Positions 1-7,708 of a stretch of 54,411 nucleotides of DNA are shown here, piece after piece. Every line of letters starts with the position of its first letter. Position 1 is the stretch's first letter. The notes beneath the pieces were generated by a model. That model made no database searches. It was not told the DNA's origin and worked only from the letters and a program-made list of their open reading frames with translations. The translations under genes were made by a program, and so were the position numbers. This stretch comes from a bacterium. GTDB lineage: Bacteria > Bacteroidota > Bacteroidia > Bacteroidales > Bacteroidaceae. Location of the stretch: the NCBI GenBank assembly GCA_004559785.1, contig SFXD01000002.1, positions 1 to 54,411 on the forward strand, given 5' to 3'.

Positions 1-103
1 AGATGAGGTCTGAGCCTATTGTCGAGTAGTTTACCTTTGAGGTCGTTATCCTCTCCTGCCCGGCAACGACCCTGTTTTGAGTTTTGAGAACGATTTTACC
101 CAT
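1..103 (-). CDS. Partial unknown protein, N-terminus only, runs off left edge
   Basis: An ATG at 103-101 on the minus strand opens a frame with no stop through 34 codons to the window edge. The product begins MGKIVLKTQNRVVAGQE. A complete promoter match (TTTG, 20 bases, TACCTTTG at 177-146) sits about 40 bases upstream, which is the main reason to believe this short frame is a real gene start. No family is recognised from 34 residues, and no signal peptide or membrane segment is visible. It points away from the repeat-rich DNA to its right. Confidence 0.5.
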   Translation of the reverse strand, partial: MGKIVLKTQNRVVAGQERITTSKVNYSTIGSDLI

Positions 104-145
104 TTTGTTTCAATTTTTAGTTAAACATGTTGTGTCATGACGGTG

Positions 146-177
146 CAAAGGTACGTCGGAATTTTTATTGCCGCAAA
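146..177 (-). promoter_or_regulatory. Bacteroidetes-type promoter for the left-edge gene
   Basis: On the minus strand TTTG (177-174) is followed by 20 bases and TACCTTTG (153-146). This is the consensus -33/-7 arrangement of the primary sigma factor in Bacteroidetes. Transcription would start near 140 and run leftward into the ATG at 103. Confidence 0.65.
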
Positions 178-295
178 TTAAGGGCAAAATCTTGCCCGTC
201 GGATTTTGCGTAGAATGTACTGGAATGTTAATGAAAATATCCCGAAAATCATTTTTATTTATAGCATAAAGTTTTATGCCGCCAGCATGCGAAAA

Positions 296-485
296 TGAAA
301 ATCTCTCAAATCTCTCAAATCTCTCAACTCTCAAAACACTCAAAAATCATGGGCAACGTCATCCCTAAAATTTATATATATTATATATTAAAATTTATTT
401 ATATAAATTTTAAAAAAGAAGAACCCCCTAATCTTTCCCCCCAATGAGAGATTTGAGTAATGAGAGATTTGAGAGATTTGAGAGA
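296..485. repeat. Large inverted repeat built from CTCAAAT-type units around an AT palindrome
   Basis: Tandem CTCTCAAAT-like units at 300-345 are mirrored by tandem ATTTGAGAG units at 446-485. A 22-base block is a perfect inverted match (303-324 against 463-484). Between them lies a second perfect inverted repeat of 12 AT-only bases (367-378 against 400-411). The segment could extrude a long cruciform. No protein gene is credible here: the frames that exist translate the repeat itself. The remaining sequence from about 490 to 715 is AT-rich and shows nothing recognisable. Confidence 0.7.
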
Positions 486-717
486 AAAATCCCAATAAAC
501 CATCGAATACACACATTTAACAAACCTTAACGTCTTTTGTTGTTTGTTTTGTAAAATTCTGCCTGCCTTTGCCCAAAATATATGAGACGCTTAATTAGGG
601 AAAATCACTAACTTGTTTCGATTCTATTTGAAAAGACTGAAAAAGACAATTTCATAATTTCTGAGTTCATTGAACTAACTCAGGGGGAAGGTGAAAGACA
701 ATGGTTCATTTTCAAGT

Positions 718-874
718 TATCTTTGATTTTCTGAACTTGACAGGATTGAAACTTGATATCAATAAAATCGTTGAATTGTTGTCAAGAGTTGATTGTGGCG
801 GTAGGAAACAAACTTGATTTCAACTTTCAAGATTCTTTCAATCCTGCGCCCAATCGGGGGTGCAGGATATTTTT
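718..874 (+). ncRNA. Candidate small RNA ending in a terminator
   Basis: A TATCTTTG box at 718-725 fits the -7 element of this phylum, although no clear TTTG lies 19-21 bases before it. About 115 bases downstream is a strong terminator (841-874), and no open frame of any length lies between. Bases 742-751 (AGGATTGAAA) are exactly complementary to 836-845, and a second 5-base pairing (CTTGA/TCAAG) stacks inside. This long-range stem uses the same bases as the 5' arm of the terminator, so the two folds exclude each other. No gene follows on this strand. The call rests on signals and folding only. Confidence 0.3.
841..874 (+). terminator. Rho-independent terminator
   Basis: An 11-pair stem (841-851 with 858-868, one G-U pair) closes a short loop and is followed by five T residues at 870-874. 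It faces the 3' end of the leftward metallo-hydrolase gene. The same hairpin type (ATCCTGC...GCAGG) ends pheS at 4830-4857. Confidence 0.7.
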
Positions 875-875
875 A

Positions 876-958
876 CTCAAATCTCTCAAATCTCTCATCT
901 CTCAAATCTCTCAAAATACTCACTAATCACAAATACCTAACACCTAATCACATAATCT
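876..958. repeat. CTCAAATCT repeat tail, copy 1 of a duplicated module
   Basis: About 80 bases of CTCAAAT/CTCTCAAAT units followed by a non-repetitive tail (ACTCACTAATCACAAATACC and onward). It is nearly identical to 4862-4943. Both copies directly follow a similar terminator hairpin and directly precede the 3' end of a leftward gene, so hairpin and tail appear to be one duplicated unit of about 115 bases. Confidence 0.75.
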
Positions 959-971
959 CCAAGCAAACTGG

Positions 972-1739
972 TTATACATCGATTACGAGACCGTCGTATG
1001 CGAGGTGGATGCCGGCAGGCAAGAGTGCGTCCTCCACGGAATGCAGTCCTACATGGTGGCTCAAATGGATGATGTAGGTAGGCAGGTTTGGCGACAAGCT
1101 GCGCGAAAAAGCAACCGCCTGTTCCACCGTCTGGTGGGTAGGATGCGGTTCGTGGCGCAAACCGTTCACCACAAGGAGGCGTATCCCCTTCAGCAACGCA
1201 CGTCCTCCGTCGGGGATTGAAGTCATGTCGGTAATGTACCCCACATCCCCAATCCTGTAACCTAATATGGGCAGCTTGCCGTGCATGACGGGAATGGCCG
1301 TGATGCGTACGCCTCCCACGTCCACCGAGCCACCTCCCACGATTTCGTGCAGCTGCAGTTGCGGCACGCCCGGATACTTGTTCTCCACGAGGCAGTAAGG
1401 CAGCCTTTCGCGCAGATGGCGGCAGCTGTACGGGTCGGCATAGAGGGGTAGGTCGTGGACGTAACTGAAGGGACGCAGGTCGTCGATGCCCCCTACATGA
1501 TCGTAATGCTCATGCGTGATGAGCACTGCATCCAGACTGCCGTCGAACCCACACCTCAGCATCTGCTCTCTGAAGTCGGGACTGCAGTCGACGAGGATGT
1601 TGCACCCGTCTTGCTGTACGAGGGCGGAGCAGCGCAGCCTCCTGTCGCGGGGGTCGCTGCTGTTGCATACCCTGCAATGGCATCCCACCTGCGGTACGCC
1701 GAAGCTGGTACCTGTCCCCAAGAACGTGATTCTCGTCAT
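972..1739 (-). CDS. MBL-fold metallo-hydrolase, PhnP-like
   Basis: A 255-residue cytoplasmic metallo-beta-lactamase-fold hydrolase. The zinc-binding motif THEHYDHVGG is near residue 75, and the N-terminus LGTGTSFGVPQVGCHCRVC has the Gly-rich strand plus cysteines (C20, C22, C25) typical of the PhnP-like branch, where Cys residues bind a structural zinc. Further histidines (PVMHG, THQTVEQ, IIHLSHHV) complete the metal site. PhnP proper cleaves cyclic phosphoribosyl phosphate in phosphonate use, but no phn genes are nearby, so the substrate here is unknown. It lies 12 bases after murB as the last gene of the lipoprotein-murB operon. The family call is firm and the specific reaction is not. Confidence 0.85.
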   Translation of the reverse strand: MTRITFLGTGTSFGVPQVGCHCRVCNSSDPRDRRLRCSALVQQDGCNILVDCSPDFREQMLRCGFDGSLDAVLITHEHYDHVGGIDDLRPFSYVHDLPLYADPYSCRHLRERLPYCLVENKYPGVPQLQLHEIVGGGSVDVGGVRITAIPVMHGKLPILGYRIGDVGYITDMTSIPDGGRALLKGIRLLVVNGLRHEPHPTHQTVEQAVAFSRSLSPNLPTYIIHLSHHVGLHSVEDALLPAGIHLAYDGLVIDV

Positions 1740-1751
1740 ATCCTCCCTTTG

Positions 1752-2798
1752 CTAAATCCCCTTGTCGCCGGCTATAACATTCACCTCCGGCACCAGGTCG
1801 ATGCCAAACCTGCCCCTGACGTCGGAACGTACGGCCTCGCACAGTTCCAGCACCTCCCGTCCCGTGGCACCGCCGTCGTTAACCAGTATCAGGGCCTGAC
1901 GCTCGTATACGGATGCCCGTCCCAGCGAACGCCCCTTCCATCCGCACTGCTCTATGAGCCACCCTGCAGGAACCTTGTACATCCCCTCGCCGTGTGCATA
2001 GTAAGGCATGTCGGGGTTTGCCTCCCTAAGTAGTCCGAACTTGCACTCGTCCACTATGGGGTTCATGAAGAAACTGCCGGCATTCCCCCTCTCCGAAGGG
2101 TCGGGAAGCTTCTTCCTACGCACGTCCGCTATCACGTCGCGCACCTGCATGGCAGTTGCCTTGGCAGGGTCGATACCCTTGTAGGACATAATCTTCGAAA
2201 GCCCTCCATATCCCAGTCGCGGCACGAATGTCCTGTGCAGGCGGTACAGAACGTGGGTGATGGCATACTTGCCCTTGAGGGCATCCTTGAAAATGCTATG
2301 TCGGTACGAGTAGCCGCACTCGGAGTTGCTCCACCTTGCCGCTACGCCCGTTTCGAGCGAGATGCCCTCCACGCTGTCTATCACGTCGCAAGCCTCTACG
2401 CCGTAGGCTCCTATGTTCTGGACGGCCGAGGCACCTACCTGCCCTGGTATGAGCGAGAGATTCTCCAGTCCATGCCACCCCTGCCGCGATGCGTGTTCCA
2501 CCCACCAGTCGTGTTCCTCGCCGGCTCCCACGCGAACCAATACCTCCTCCCCGTCATCGGACAGCACCTGCACGCCACGAATCTGCGAGCGAAGCACCAC
2601 GCCGTCGTAGTCGCCGAGAAAGAGCAGGTTGCTGCCACTGCCTATGTGCAGCAGTGGCTTGCCGCGGAAACGCACGGCATACTCTTCCAGCAGGGCACAC
2701 AACTCTCCCACGCTACGGTATTCGGCGAATGCGGCTGCCTTGACATCTATGCCAAAGGTGTTGTACGGCAAAAGCGATTTGTCTGTCTGGTATTCCAT
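1752..2798 (-). CDS. murB: UDP-N-acetylenolpyruvoylglucosamine reductase MurB
   Basis: Second committed step of peptidoglycan precursor synthesis: FAD/NADPH reduction of UDP-GlcNAc-enolpyruvate to UDP-MurNAc. From the chosen start the protein is 348 residues. It shows the FAD-binding motif GSGSNLL (53-59), GASAVQNIGAYG (122-133), the catalytic Ser in GNAGSFFMNP (S242) and the C-terminal acid in LVPEVN (E338), so it is the long type I form. The start at 2798 (MEYQTDKSLLPYNTFG) matches the family N-terminus. An in-frame ATG at 2843, only 8 bases after the lipoprotein stop, is an alternative that would add 15 residues. The first enzyme of the pathway, murA, is at 25896-27203. Confidence 0.95.
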   Translation of the reverse strand: MEYQTDKSLLPYNTFGIDVKAAAFAEYRSVGELCALLEEYAVRFRGKPLLHIGSGSNLLFLGDYDGVVLRSQIRGVQVLSDDGEEVLVRVGAGEEHDWWVEHASRQGWHGLENLSLIPGQVGASAVQNIGAYGVEACDVIDSVEGISLETGVAARWSNSECGYSYRHSIFKDALKGKYAITHVLYRLHRTFVPRLGYGGLSKIMSYKGIDPAKATAMQVRDVIADVRRKKLPDPSERGNAGSFFMNPIVDECKFGLLREANPDMPYYAHGEGMYKVPAGWLIEQCGWKGRSLGRASVYERQALILVNDGGATGREVLELCEAVRSDVRGRFGIDLVPEVNVIAGDKGI

Positions 2799-2851
2799 GA
2801 AACGAAGTTCATCCCCTCCCCGGATGCTATGTTGGTTGGACATTAATGAAA

Positions 2852-3691
2852 TCAGTTCTCGTAGGCAGTCAGTTGCCATCCCCTGCCTTCCCTTTGGAAG
2901 GTGAAGATGTCCTGCAGCCCGTTTGCAGTGCCGCACTTCTCCATCACGACCTGATAGGCTCCATACCCCTGGCCGTATCGTATGTTGGAGATTACCCCAC
3001 GGGGCAGTTCGGGGCAGAAGCTCCCCCACTGTTCGGCATCTATGGTGCCCTCTATGTACATGCTGTCGTCGTCGGGGTCGATGATGCTGATGCTGACGGG
3101 TTGTGCGACGTGCTGCATCTGGAAGAGGCTGTCCGTGCTGAAGCGCGAATAGAAATTCAGGAAATCGCCGAGACCCGTCATGTCCAGCCCTCCGTCCTGT
3201 ACACGGCACAGCCTCCACTCCCCCTCCTCGCGGCAGAACAGGAAGGAGCGTACCACTCCGTTGTCCAGGTCGATGCGTTCGATGCGCACCGTGCTGTCCT
3301 TGTGCTCCTCGCCTATCTGGTGCACGTCTCCATACAGCACGGTGTAGTAGTCACCCTCCAGGAAGGTGAACTCGTCGTGCAGGTTGGAGGTCTCCATGCT
3401 TATCTCCTCTCCGTCAATCTTGTGCAGGGTCAACGGATAGCGTATGCGCTTGTAGAAGAACCTCCTGCTATGGATGAAGGCGTACAGGAAGTCGTCGAAC
3501 GTCCCGTCTATCCTGTCCACGGTCTCCTCTATCTCCTCCTCCATTTCGGAGACGCTGTCCGTGAGCAAGGTGTCTATTGGCTCGGATTCCTCCACGCTCG
3601 GTGCCTTCCTGCCCCCTTCGTTGCGACAGGCGGACAAGGCAATAGTGAGGATAACGGGCAAAACACCCAGCCATTTCATGCGCATAAGCAT
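2852..3691 (-). CDS. Lipoprotein, probably DUF4348 family
   Basis: A 279-residue predicted lipoprotein. A short N-terminal hydrophobic stretch ends in the lipobox LSAC, giving a lipidated Cys near residue 22. An acidic Ser/Glu-rich linker (roughly 25-60) follows and then a globular domain rich in aromatic residues. Proteins of this plan in Bacteroidales are usually assigned to DUF4348, and I give that name from general resemblance, not from a search. It is first in the operon with murB and the metallo-hydrolase, behind a TACTTTTG box at 3720-3713. An in-frame ATG at 3679 is an equally good start. Function unknown; location is probably the periplasmic face of a membrane. Confidence 0.8.
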   Translation of the reverse strand: MLMRMKWLGVLPVILTIALSACRNEGGRKAPSVEESEPIDTLLTDSVSEMEEEIEETVDRIDGTFDDFLYAFIHSRRFFYKRIRYPLTLHKIDGEEISMETSNLHDEFTFLEGDYYTVLYGDVHQIGEEHKDSTVRIERIDLDNGVVRSFLFCREEGEWRLCRVQDGGLDMTGLGDFLNFYSRFSTDSLFQMQHVAQPVSISIIDPDDDSMYIEGTIDAEQWGSFCPELPRGVISNIRYGQGYGAYQVVMEKCGTANGLQDIFTFQREGRGWQLTAYEN

Positions 3692-3712
3692 AACTCTATC
3701 TTAAAAATCGCA

Positions 3713-3771
3713 CAAAAGTACGCTTATTTTTTCATTTGTGGAGAGTTTTCCACAAGAAATGTGTAACTTTG
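3713..3771. promoter_or_regulatory. Divergent promoters around a 7-base-arm palindrome
   Basis: TACTTTTG on the minus strand (3720-3713) serves the lipoprotein-murB operon, and TAACTTTG on the plus strand (3764-3771) serves pheS. Between them is a perfect inverted repeat, TTGTGGA-6 bases-TCCACAA (3736-3755). It lies where the -33 region of the pheS promoter would be, and no good TTTG is present there. A regulator or DnaA-like protein could bind the palindrome; that is inference. Confidence 0.55.
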
Positions 3772-3800
3772 CATAGTTTTTAGACAATTACCCACAAGAT

Positions 3801-4820
3801 ATGATAGAAAGAATTCAAGCTCTGATGCAGGAAATAGCCTCGTTGCAAGCCAAGGATGCGCAAGAGGCAGAGGCACTACGAATAAAATACCTCAGCAAGA
3901 AAGGTGTGATAACGGCACTGATGAACGACTTCCGCAACGTGCCACCGGAATTGAAGAAGGAGGTGGGCATGAAGATAAACGAACTGAAGAATGCCGCCCA
4001 GGAGAAGATAAGCCAACTGAAGGAGAGTTCCTCCGTGGCTGCCTCCGCCGCCGACAATGTCGACCTGACACGCACGCCATATCCCATCAAGCTCGGCACG
4101 CGCCACCCCCTGACCATAGTGAAGAACGAAATAGTAGATATCTTCAGCAGGTTAGGCTTCACCCTGGCCGAGGGTCCGGAGATAGAGGACGACTGGCACG
4201 TATACAGCAGCATGAACTTCGCCGACGACCACCCTGCCAGGGACATGCAGGACACGTTCTTCGTGGAGTCGCACCCCGACATCATACTCCGCAGCCATAC
4301 GAGCAGCGTGCAGTCGAGGGTGATGGAGTCGACGCAGCCCCCAATCCGTGTGATATGCCCGGGCAGGGTCTATCGAAACGAAGCCATCAGCGCACGCGCA
4401 CATTGCTTCTTCCACCAGGTGGAGGGACTATACATAGACAAGGACGTGAGTTTCACCGACCTTAAGCAGGTGCTGCTGCTCTTCGCACAGGAGATGTTCG
4501 GCCCCGACACGAAGATCAGGCTGCGCCCCAGCTATTTCCCATTCACGGAGCCAAGTGCTGAGATGGACATAAGCTGCCATCTTTGCGGCGGAAAGGGATG
4601 CTCCTTCTGCAAGCAGACGGGATGGGTAGAGATACTTGGATGCGGCATGGTAGACCCTGCCGTCCTCGAAGCCAACGGCATAGACAGCTCGGTATACACC
4701 GGCTACGCATTCGGAATGGGCATAGAGAGGATAACGAACCTGAAGTACCAGGTGAAGGACTTGCGCATGTTCAGCGAGAACGACGTCCGCTTCCTGAACG
4801 AATTCGTAAGCGCAAATTAG
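3801..4820 (+). CDS. pheS: Phenylalanyl-tRNA synthetase alpha subunit
   Basis: Charges tRNA-Phe as part of the alpha2-beta2 class II synthetase. The 339-residue product has the N-terminal helical arm for tRNA contact (about 1-85) and then the class II catalytic core: RPGR-like VICPGRVYRNE, FHQVEGLYID (motif 2) and GFGMGIER-like AFGMGIERI (motif 3) near the C-terminus. A four-Cys insert (CHLCGGKGCSFCKQTGW) matches many non-proteobacterial PheS proteins. pheT is not adjacent, which differs from the pheST operon of many bacteria. The gene has its own promoter and ends in its own terminator, so it is monocistronic. Confidence 0.97.
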   Translation: MIERIQALMQEIASLQAKDAQEAEALRIKYLSKKGVITALMNDFRNVPPELKKEVGMKINELKNAAQEKISQLKESSSVAASAADNVDLTRTPYPIKLGTRHPLTIVKNEIVDIFSRLGFTLAEGPEIEDDWHVYSSMNFADDHPARDMQDTFFVESHPDIILRSHTSSVQSRVMESTQPPIRVICPGRVYRNEAISARAHCFFHQVEGLYIDKDVSFTDLKQVLLLFAQEMFGPDTKIRLRPSYFPFTEPSAEMDISCHLCGGKGCSFCKQTGWVEILGCGMVDPAVLEANGIDSSVYTGYAFGMGIERITNLKYQVKDLRMFSENDVRFLNEFVSAN

Positions 4821-4829
4821 ACATGTTCA

Positions 4830-4863
4830 ATCCTGCATCCATAAAGGGGTGCAGGGTTATTTT
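4830..4863 (+). terminator. pheS terminator
   Basis: An 11-pair stem with two G-U pairs (4830-4840 with 4847-4857) starts 10 bases after the pheS stop and is followed by a T-rich run. Its sequence is closely related to the hairpin at 841-868. Confidence 0.75.
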
Positions 4864-4943
4864 CTCTCAAATCTCTCAAATCTCTCATCTCTCAAATCTC
4901 TCAAAATACTCACTAATCACAAATACCTAACACATAATCACTG
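4862..4943. repeat. CTCAAATCT repeat tail, copy 2 of a duplicated module
   Basis: Nearly identical to 876-958: the same order of CTCTCAAAT and CTCTCAT units, then the same ACTCACTAATCACAAATACC tail. This copy runs into and includes the stop codon of the leftward acetyltransferase gene (4940-4938). Confidence 0.75.
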
Positions 4944-5462
4944 TGTGAGGATTTTTACATAAAGGCGGGCATCGGTATATCCATTGTCCGCCTTCAACCA
5001 TTCGTGGAGCGTACACGAGTGTCTGTACCCCGAGCGTGAGAACAGGGAGCATGCCCTTACGTTGTCCTCGGAGACCACGGCATAGAGCAGGTGCAGGCGC
5101 AGCACTGCCGTAGCATACCGTGATAGCAGCCGCAAGGCTTCGGAGGCATAACCCCTACCCTGCATCTCTGGCAGGATGACGATGCCCACCTCGGCACGCG
5201 AATGGGTATGGTCGAAGTCCTGCAGGTCAACGAAACCGACGGGTACTCCCTGACACGTACGTACCGTCAGCCGTAGCTGTCCGTCGGCATATATGTCGCC
5301 GCTGCTCTGCTCGATGAACCTGCCCAGTGCGTAACGCGAATATGGCACGTTCGAGTTGCCGTATTGCCAGAGGCTGGTATCGTTCTCCAGAAGATACATA
5401 AGGTCAATGTCTTCCGGTTCTACAGCCCTAAGCACGACCAGTTCGCCGTCAAGCAGTCCCAT
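4938..5462 (-). CDS. GNAT family N-acetyltransferase, RimJ/RimL-like
   Basis: A 174-residue acetyl-CoA-dependent N-acetyltransferase. The acetyl-CoA-binding motif A is EVGIVILPEMQGRGYASEAL with the QGRGYA loop, and the SEDNVRACSLFSRSGY segment is the usual motif B. Overall shape matches the RimJ/RimL/SpeG branch, which acetylates ribosomal protein N-termini or polyamines. The acceptor cannot be read from the sequence. The start overlaps the 3' end of the glycosyltransferase gene by 25 bases, so the two are probably co-translated. The stop codon lies in the repeat element shared with 876-958. Confidence 0.85.
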   Translation of the reverse strand: MGLLDGELVVLRAVEPEDIDLMYLLENDTSLWQYGNSNVPYSRYALGRFIEQSSGDIYADGQLRLTVRTCQGVPVGFVDLQDFDHTHSRAEVGIVILPEMQGRGYASEALRLLSRYATAVLRLHLLYAVVSEDNVRACSLFSRSGYRHSCTLHEWLKADNGYTDARLYVKILTQ

Positions 5463-6528
5463 GTCCGTCCTCCGTCGTTAAGGATTCCGTATTGTCCTCC
5501 GTTTTCACAAGGTCATAATGCCTTATGAGCCACTGCCCATCGTGGGAGACGGTCTCGAGGAAGCATCGCCTACTATCGTCCTGCATGTGCAGTTCCCGCA
5601 GCATGGAGGATATGCTTTCGGAACGAAGGTCGTACCGCACATACCGTAAGACGGGAGACTTGTGGAGAAAGGGTATCTTCGACAGCATGTTGCCGTACAG
5701 GTCAAAGATGGCCCTGAACACCACGGCACTCCTTACGAGGAGTCCCAGCAACTTGTACCTCCTGCCATAGTGCTTGTTGAAGAATATCAGCATGGCGTTG
5801 TAGAAATTGTGGACGTAGCGATAGCTGCTCTTTACGGTACTCTCGCCCTTGTAATGGAGGATGTTCAGTGGCAGGTAGTAGTTCTGCCAGCCAGCCTCCA
5901 GCATTCGGTAGCTGAGGTCGATGTCCTCTCCGTACATGAAGAATGTCTCGTCCAGCAGTCCTATCTGGTCGAGAGCCTTTCGCCTCAGCATGTTGAATGC
6001 TCCGGATATTATCTCTATGGGGGCCTCCACGTCGGGGTCGAGGTATTGCATGTAGTATCTGCCAAGGACGCGGTTCCTGGGGAAAAGCGAGCACAAGCCG
6101 CTCATCTTGCAGAAACTCGTGAACGGCGTAGGGATGCCCCTGCGGCTCTCGAGGGCAAAACTGCCGTCGGCATTCAGCATCCTCACACCCGTGGCACCCA
6201 CGGAAGGGTGCGAGTCGAGGAAGTCTACGCACCCCCTCAGCACGTCCTCCCCCACTATGGTGTCCGGATTCAGCAGCAGGACGTATTCCCCACTTGACTG
6301 GCGTATGGCCTGGTTGTTGGCGCGCGAGAACCCATGGTTGTCCCTGTTGGCTATGAAATGCACCTCGGGGAAGAGCGGGCGAAGGTAGTCGACGCTGCCG
6401 TCCGTGCTGGCATTGTCCACGAGCCACACCTCCGCGTCCATGCCCCCTGACGCACGCAGTACGCTGCGGATGCATTGCTCCGCATAGAGTCGCACGTTAT
6501 AGTTTACGATTACTACACTCAGTTTCAT
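5449..6528 (-). CDS. Family 2 glycosyltransferase, rhamnosyltransferase-like
   Basis: A 359-residue GT-A fold enzyme that probably adds a sugar to a surface glycan from the cytoplasmic side. The N-terminus KLSVVIVNYN binds the nucleotide sugar, VDNASTDGS follows, NPDT near residue 92 stands in for the metal-binding DxD, and FMYGEDIDLSYR near 200 carries the catalytic-base region. This pattern fits the WbbL-like GT2 group. A hydrophobic stretch near 260-285 may sit at the membrane. It follows the small membrane protein by 16 bases. A single GT2 outside a polysaccharide locus is unusual; its acceptor is unknown. Confidence 0.88.
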   Translation of the reverse strand: MKLSVVIVNYNVRLYAEQCIRSVLRASGGMDAEVWLVDNASTDGSVDYLRPLFPEVHFIANRDNHGFSRANNQAIRQSSGEYVLLLNPDTIVGEDVLRGCVDFLDSHPSVGATGVRMLNADGSFALESRRGIPTPFTSFCKMSGLCSLFPRNRVLGRYYMQYLDPDVEAPIEIISGAFNMLRRKALDQIGLLDETFFMYGEDIDLSYRMLEAGWQNYYLPLNILHYKGESTVKSSYRYVHNFYNAMLIFFNKHYGRRYKLLGLLVRSAVVFRAIFDLYGNMLSKIPFLHKSPVLRYVRYDLRSESISSMLRELHMQDDSRRCFLETVSHDGQWLIRHYDLVKTEDNTESLTTEDGHGTA

Positions 6529-6544
6529 GCCGTAGTTGAGATGC

Positions 6545-6892
6545 CTATTCCTCGTCCTTGGGCCACACGAACAGGTATGCCACCAACAGCATGGGCAGGC
6601 ACCAAAGGACGTTTGGGTCGAAGTTTACAAAGTAATATACAATATCCAGACATGCCACCACTGAGACCATGCACACCCTGGCAAGTGTGCACATCCTCTT
6701 GTATCTGATGGCAAGGAATGCCGTCAGCAGCGATACCGCCACGAGGGCATAGTTGACGGCGTACTCCGCTACCGGGGTCATGGAAAGGTAACCCGAGAGC
6801 GGCCCATGCGACAGGGTATGCCACTCCAGCACGGCTGCCAAGGCAATCGTAGTTGCCAAGAGCGTGAGATATAATATCCTATTGCGCTTCAT
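6545..6892 (-). CDS. Small four-helix membrane protein, unknown function
   Basis: A 115-residue hydrophobic protein starting MKRNRILYLT. Four membrane helices can be seen: about 8-24, 44-62, 70-90 and 94-110, with a short charged C-terminus (WPKDEE). No family is recognised. It is placed between recR (165 bases upstream) and the glycosyltransferase (16 bases downstream), so it may be co-transcribed with the latter and help present its acceptor, which is only inference. The 165 bases before it contain no clear promoter box. Confidence 0.65.
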   Translation of the reverse strand: MKRNRILYLTLLATTIALAAVLEWHTLSHGPLSGYLSMTPVAEYAVNYALVAVSLLTAFLAIRYKRMCTLARVCMVSVVACLDIVYYFVNFDPNVLWCLPMLLVAYLFVWPKDEE

Positions 6893-7057
6893 TCTTTCGT
6901 TTATACTTTGTTATATAATACCCTTTGAATCTATCTCTTATAATCTCTTGCGACATTACTGCATGTGCGCCCGACGGACAAGAGTGTCATTGCCTTCCAT
7001 GGCTCCCGAGCCGTCAGGCCTCTTGCAAGGGAGTCCCCTCGCCCCCGTCAGGGACCA

Positions 7058-7678
7058 TCACTTGGCGAACGGCAGCCTGCCCACTATGGCGCGCCCCAGC
7101 GTAGCCTCGTCGGTGTATTGCAGCTCGTCGTTCTGTGCCACTCCCCTGGCTATCGCCGTGATGCTTACACCCGTGTCCTGCAACTTGCGATAGATGTAGA
7201 AACTGGTGGCATCGCCCTCCATGGTGGGACTCAGTGCCAGTATCACCTCCCTGATTCCACCCTGTGCTACCCGGTCGACGAGGCTGGCTATCTCTATGTC
7301 CCCGGGTCCTACGCCGTCCATCGGGCTGATTATGCCGCCCAGTACATGGTACAGTCCCTTGAACTGCATCGTAGACTCCACTGCCATTACGTCGCGCACG
7401 TTCTCCACCACGCATACCATACCCCTGTCACGTCCGTTGCTTGAGCAGATGGGACACAGGTCTGCGTCGCAGATGTTGTGGCAGCACTTGCAGTACCTCA
7501 CGCCGTGGCGCAGGTCTGTCAGGCTCTGTGCCAGTGCGTCCACCTCACCCTCGCTACGTCGCAGTAGATGCAGGGCAAGTCGCAGGGCGGTCTTAGTGCC
7601 GATGCCTGGAAGCCTGCTTATTTCGTTCACGGCACGCTCCAGCAGGAGGGATGGGTATTGGCTGTTGATACTTTGCAT
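7058..7678 (-). CDS. recR: Recombination protein RecR
   Basis: RecFOR pathway protein that helps load RecA on gapped DNA. At 206 residues it has the usual length. The N-terminal helix-hairpin-helix (LPGIGTKTALRLALHLL, about 23-39), the four-cysteine zinc finger (CKCC and CPIC, about 58-76) and the Toprim domain (VCVVENVRDVMAVE, then ALSPTMEGDAT) occur in the expected order. It begins 30 bases after hisB ends, on the same strand, so it may be read through from the histidine operon. The bases after its stop contain a GGCTC-GG-GAGCC hairpin without a T-run. Confidence 0.95.
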   Translation of the reverse strand: MQSINSQYPSLLLERAVNEISRLPGIGTKTALRLALHLLRRSEGEVDALAQSLTDLRHGVRYCKCCHNICDADLCPICSSNGRDRGMVCVVENVRDVMAVESTMQFKGLYHVLGGIISPMDGVGPGDIEIASLVDRVAQGGIREVILALSPTMEGDATSFYIYRKLQDTGVSITAIARGVAQNDELQYTDEATLGRAIVGRLPFAK

Positions 7679-7708
7679 GGCTGTCGCTTGAAAGAATTGT
7701 CTAAACGG

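Noticed and set aside
110..343. Minus-strand frame of 77 codons
   Set aside because: Its N-terminus is a translation of the simple repeat (RFERFERF), and it reads through the promoter of the left-edge gene.
2844..3218. Extended murB reading up to 3218
   Set aside because: The extra residues overlap the lipoprotein gene in another frame and match nothing in MurB.
2846..3766. Long plus-strand frame of 306 codons opposite the lipoprotein gene
   Set aside because: It is the mirror of the minus-strand lipoprotein, which has a lipobox and a promoter; the plus frame has low-quality composition and no recognisable motif.
5662..6475. Long frames in both strands over the glycosyltransferase gene
   Set aside because: The GT2 frame has all family motifs. 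The others are Arg/Pro/His-rich shadows caused by high GC at third positions.
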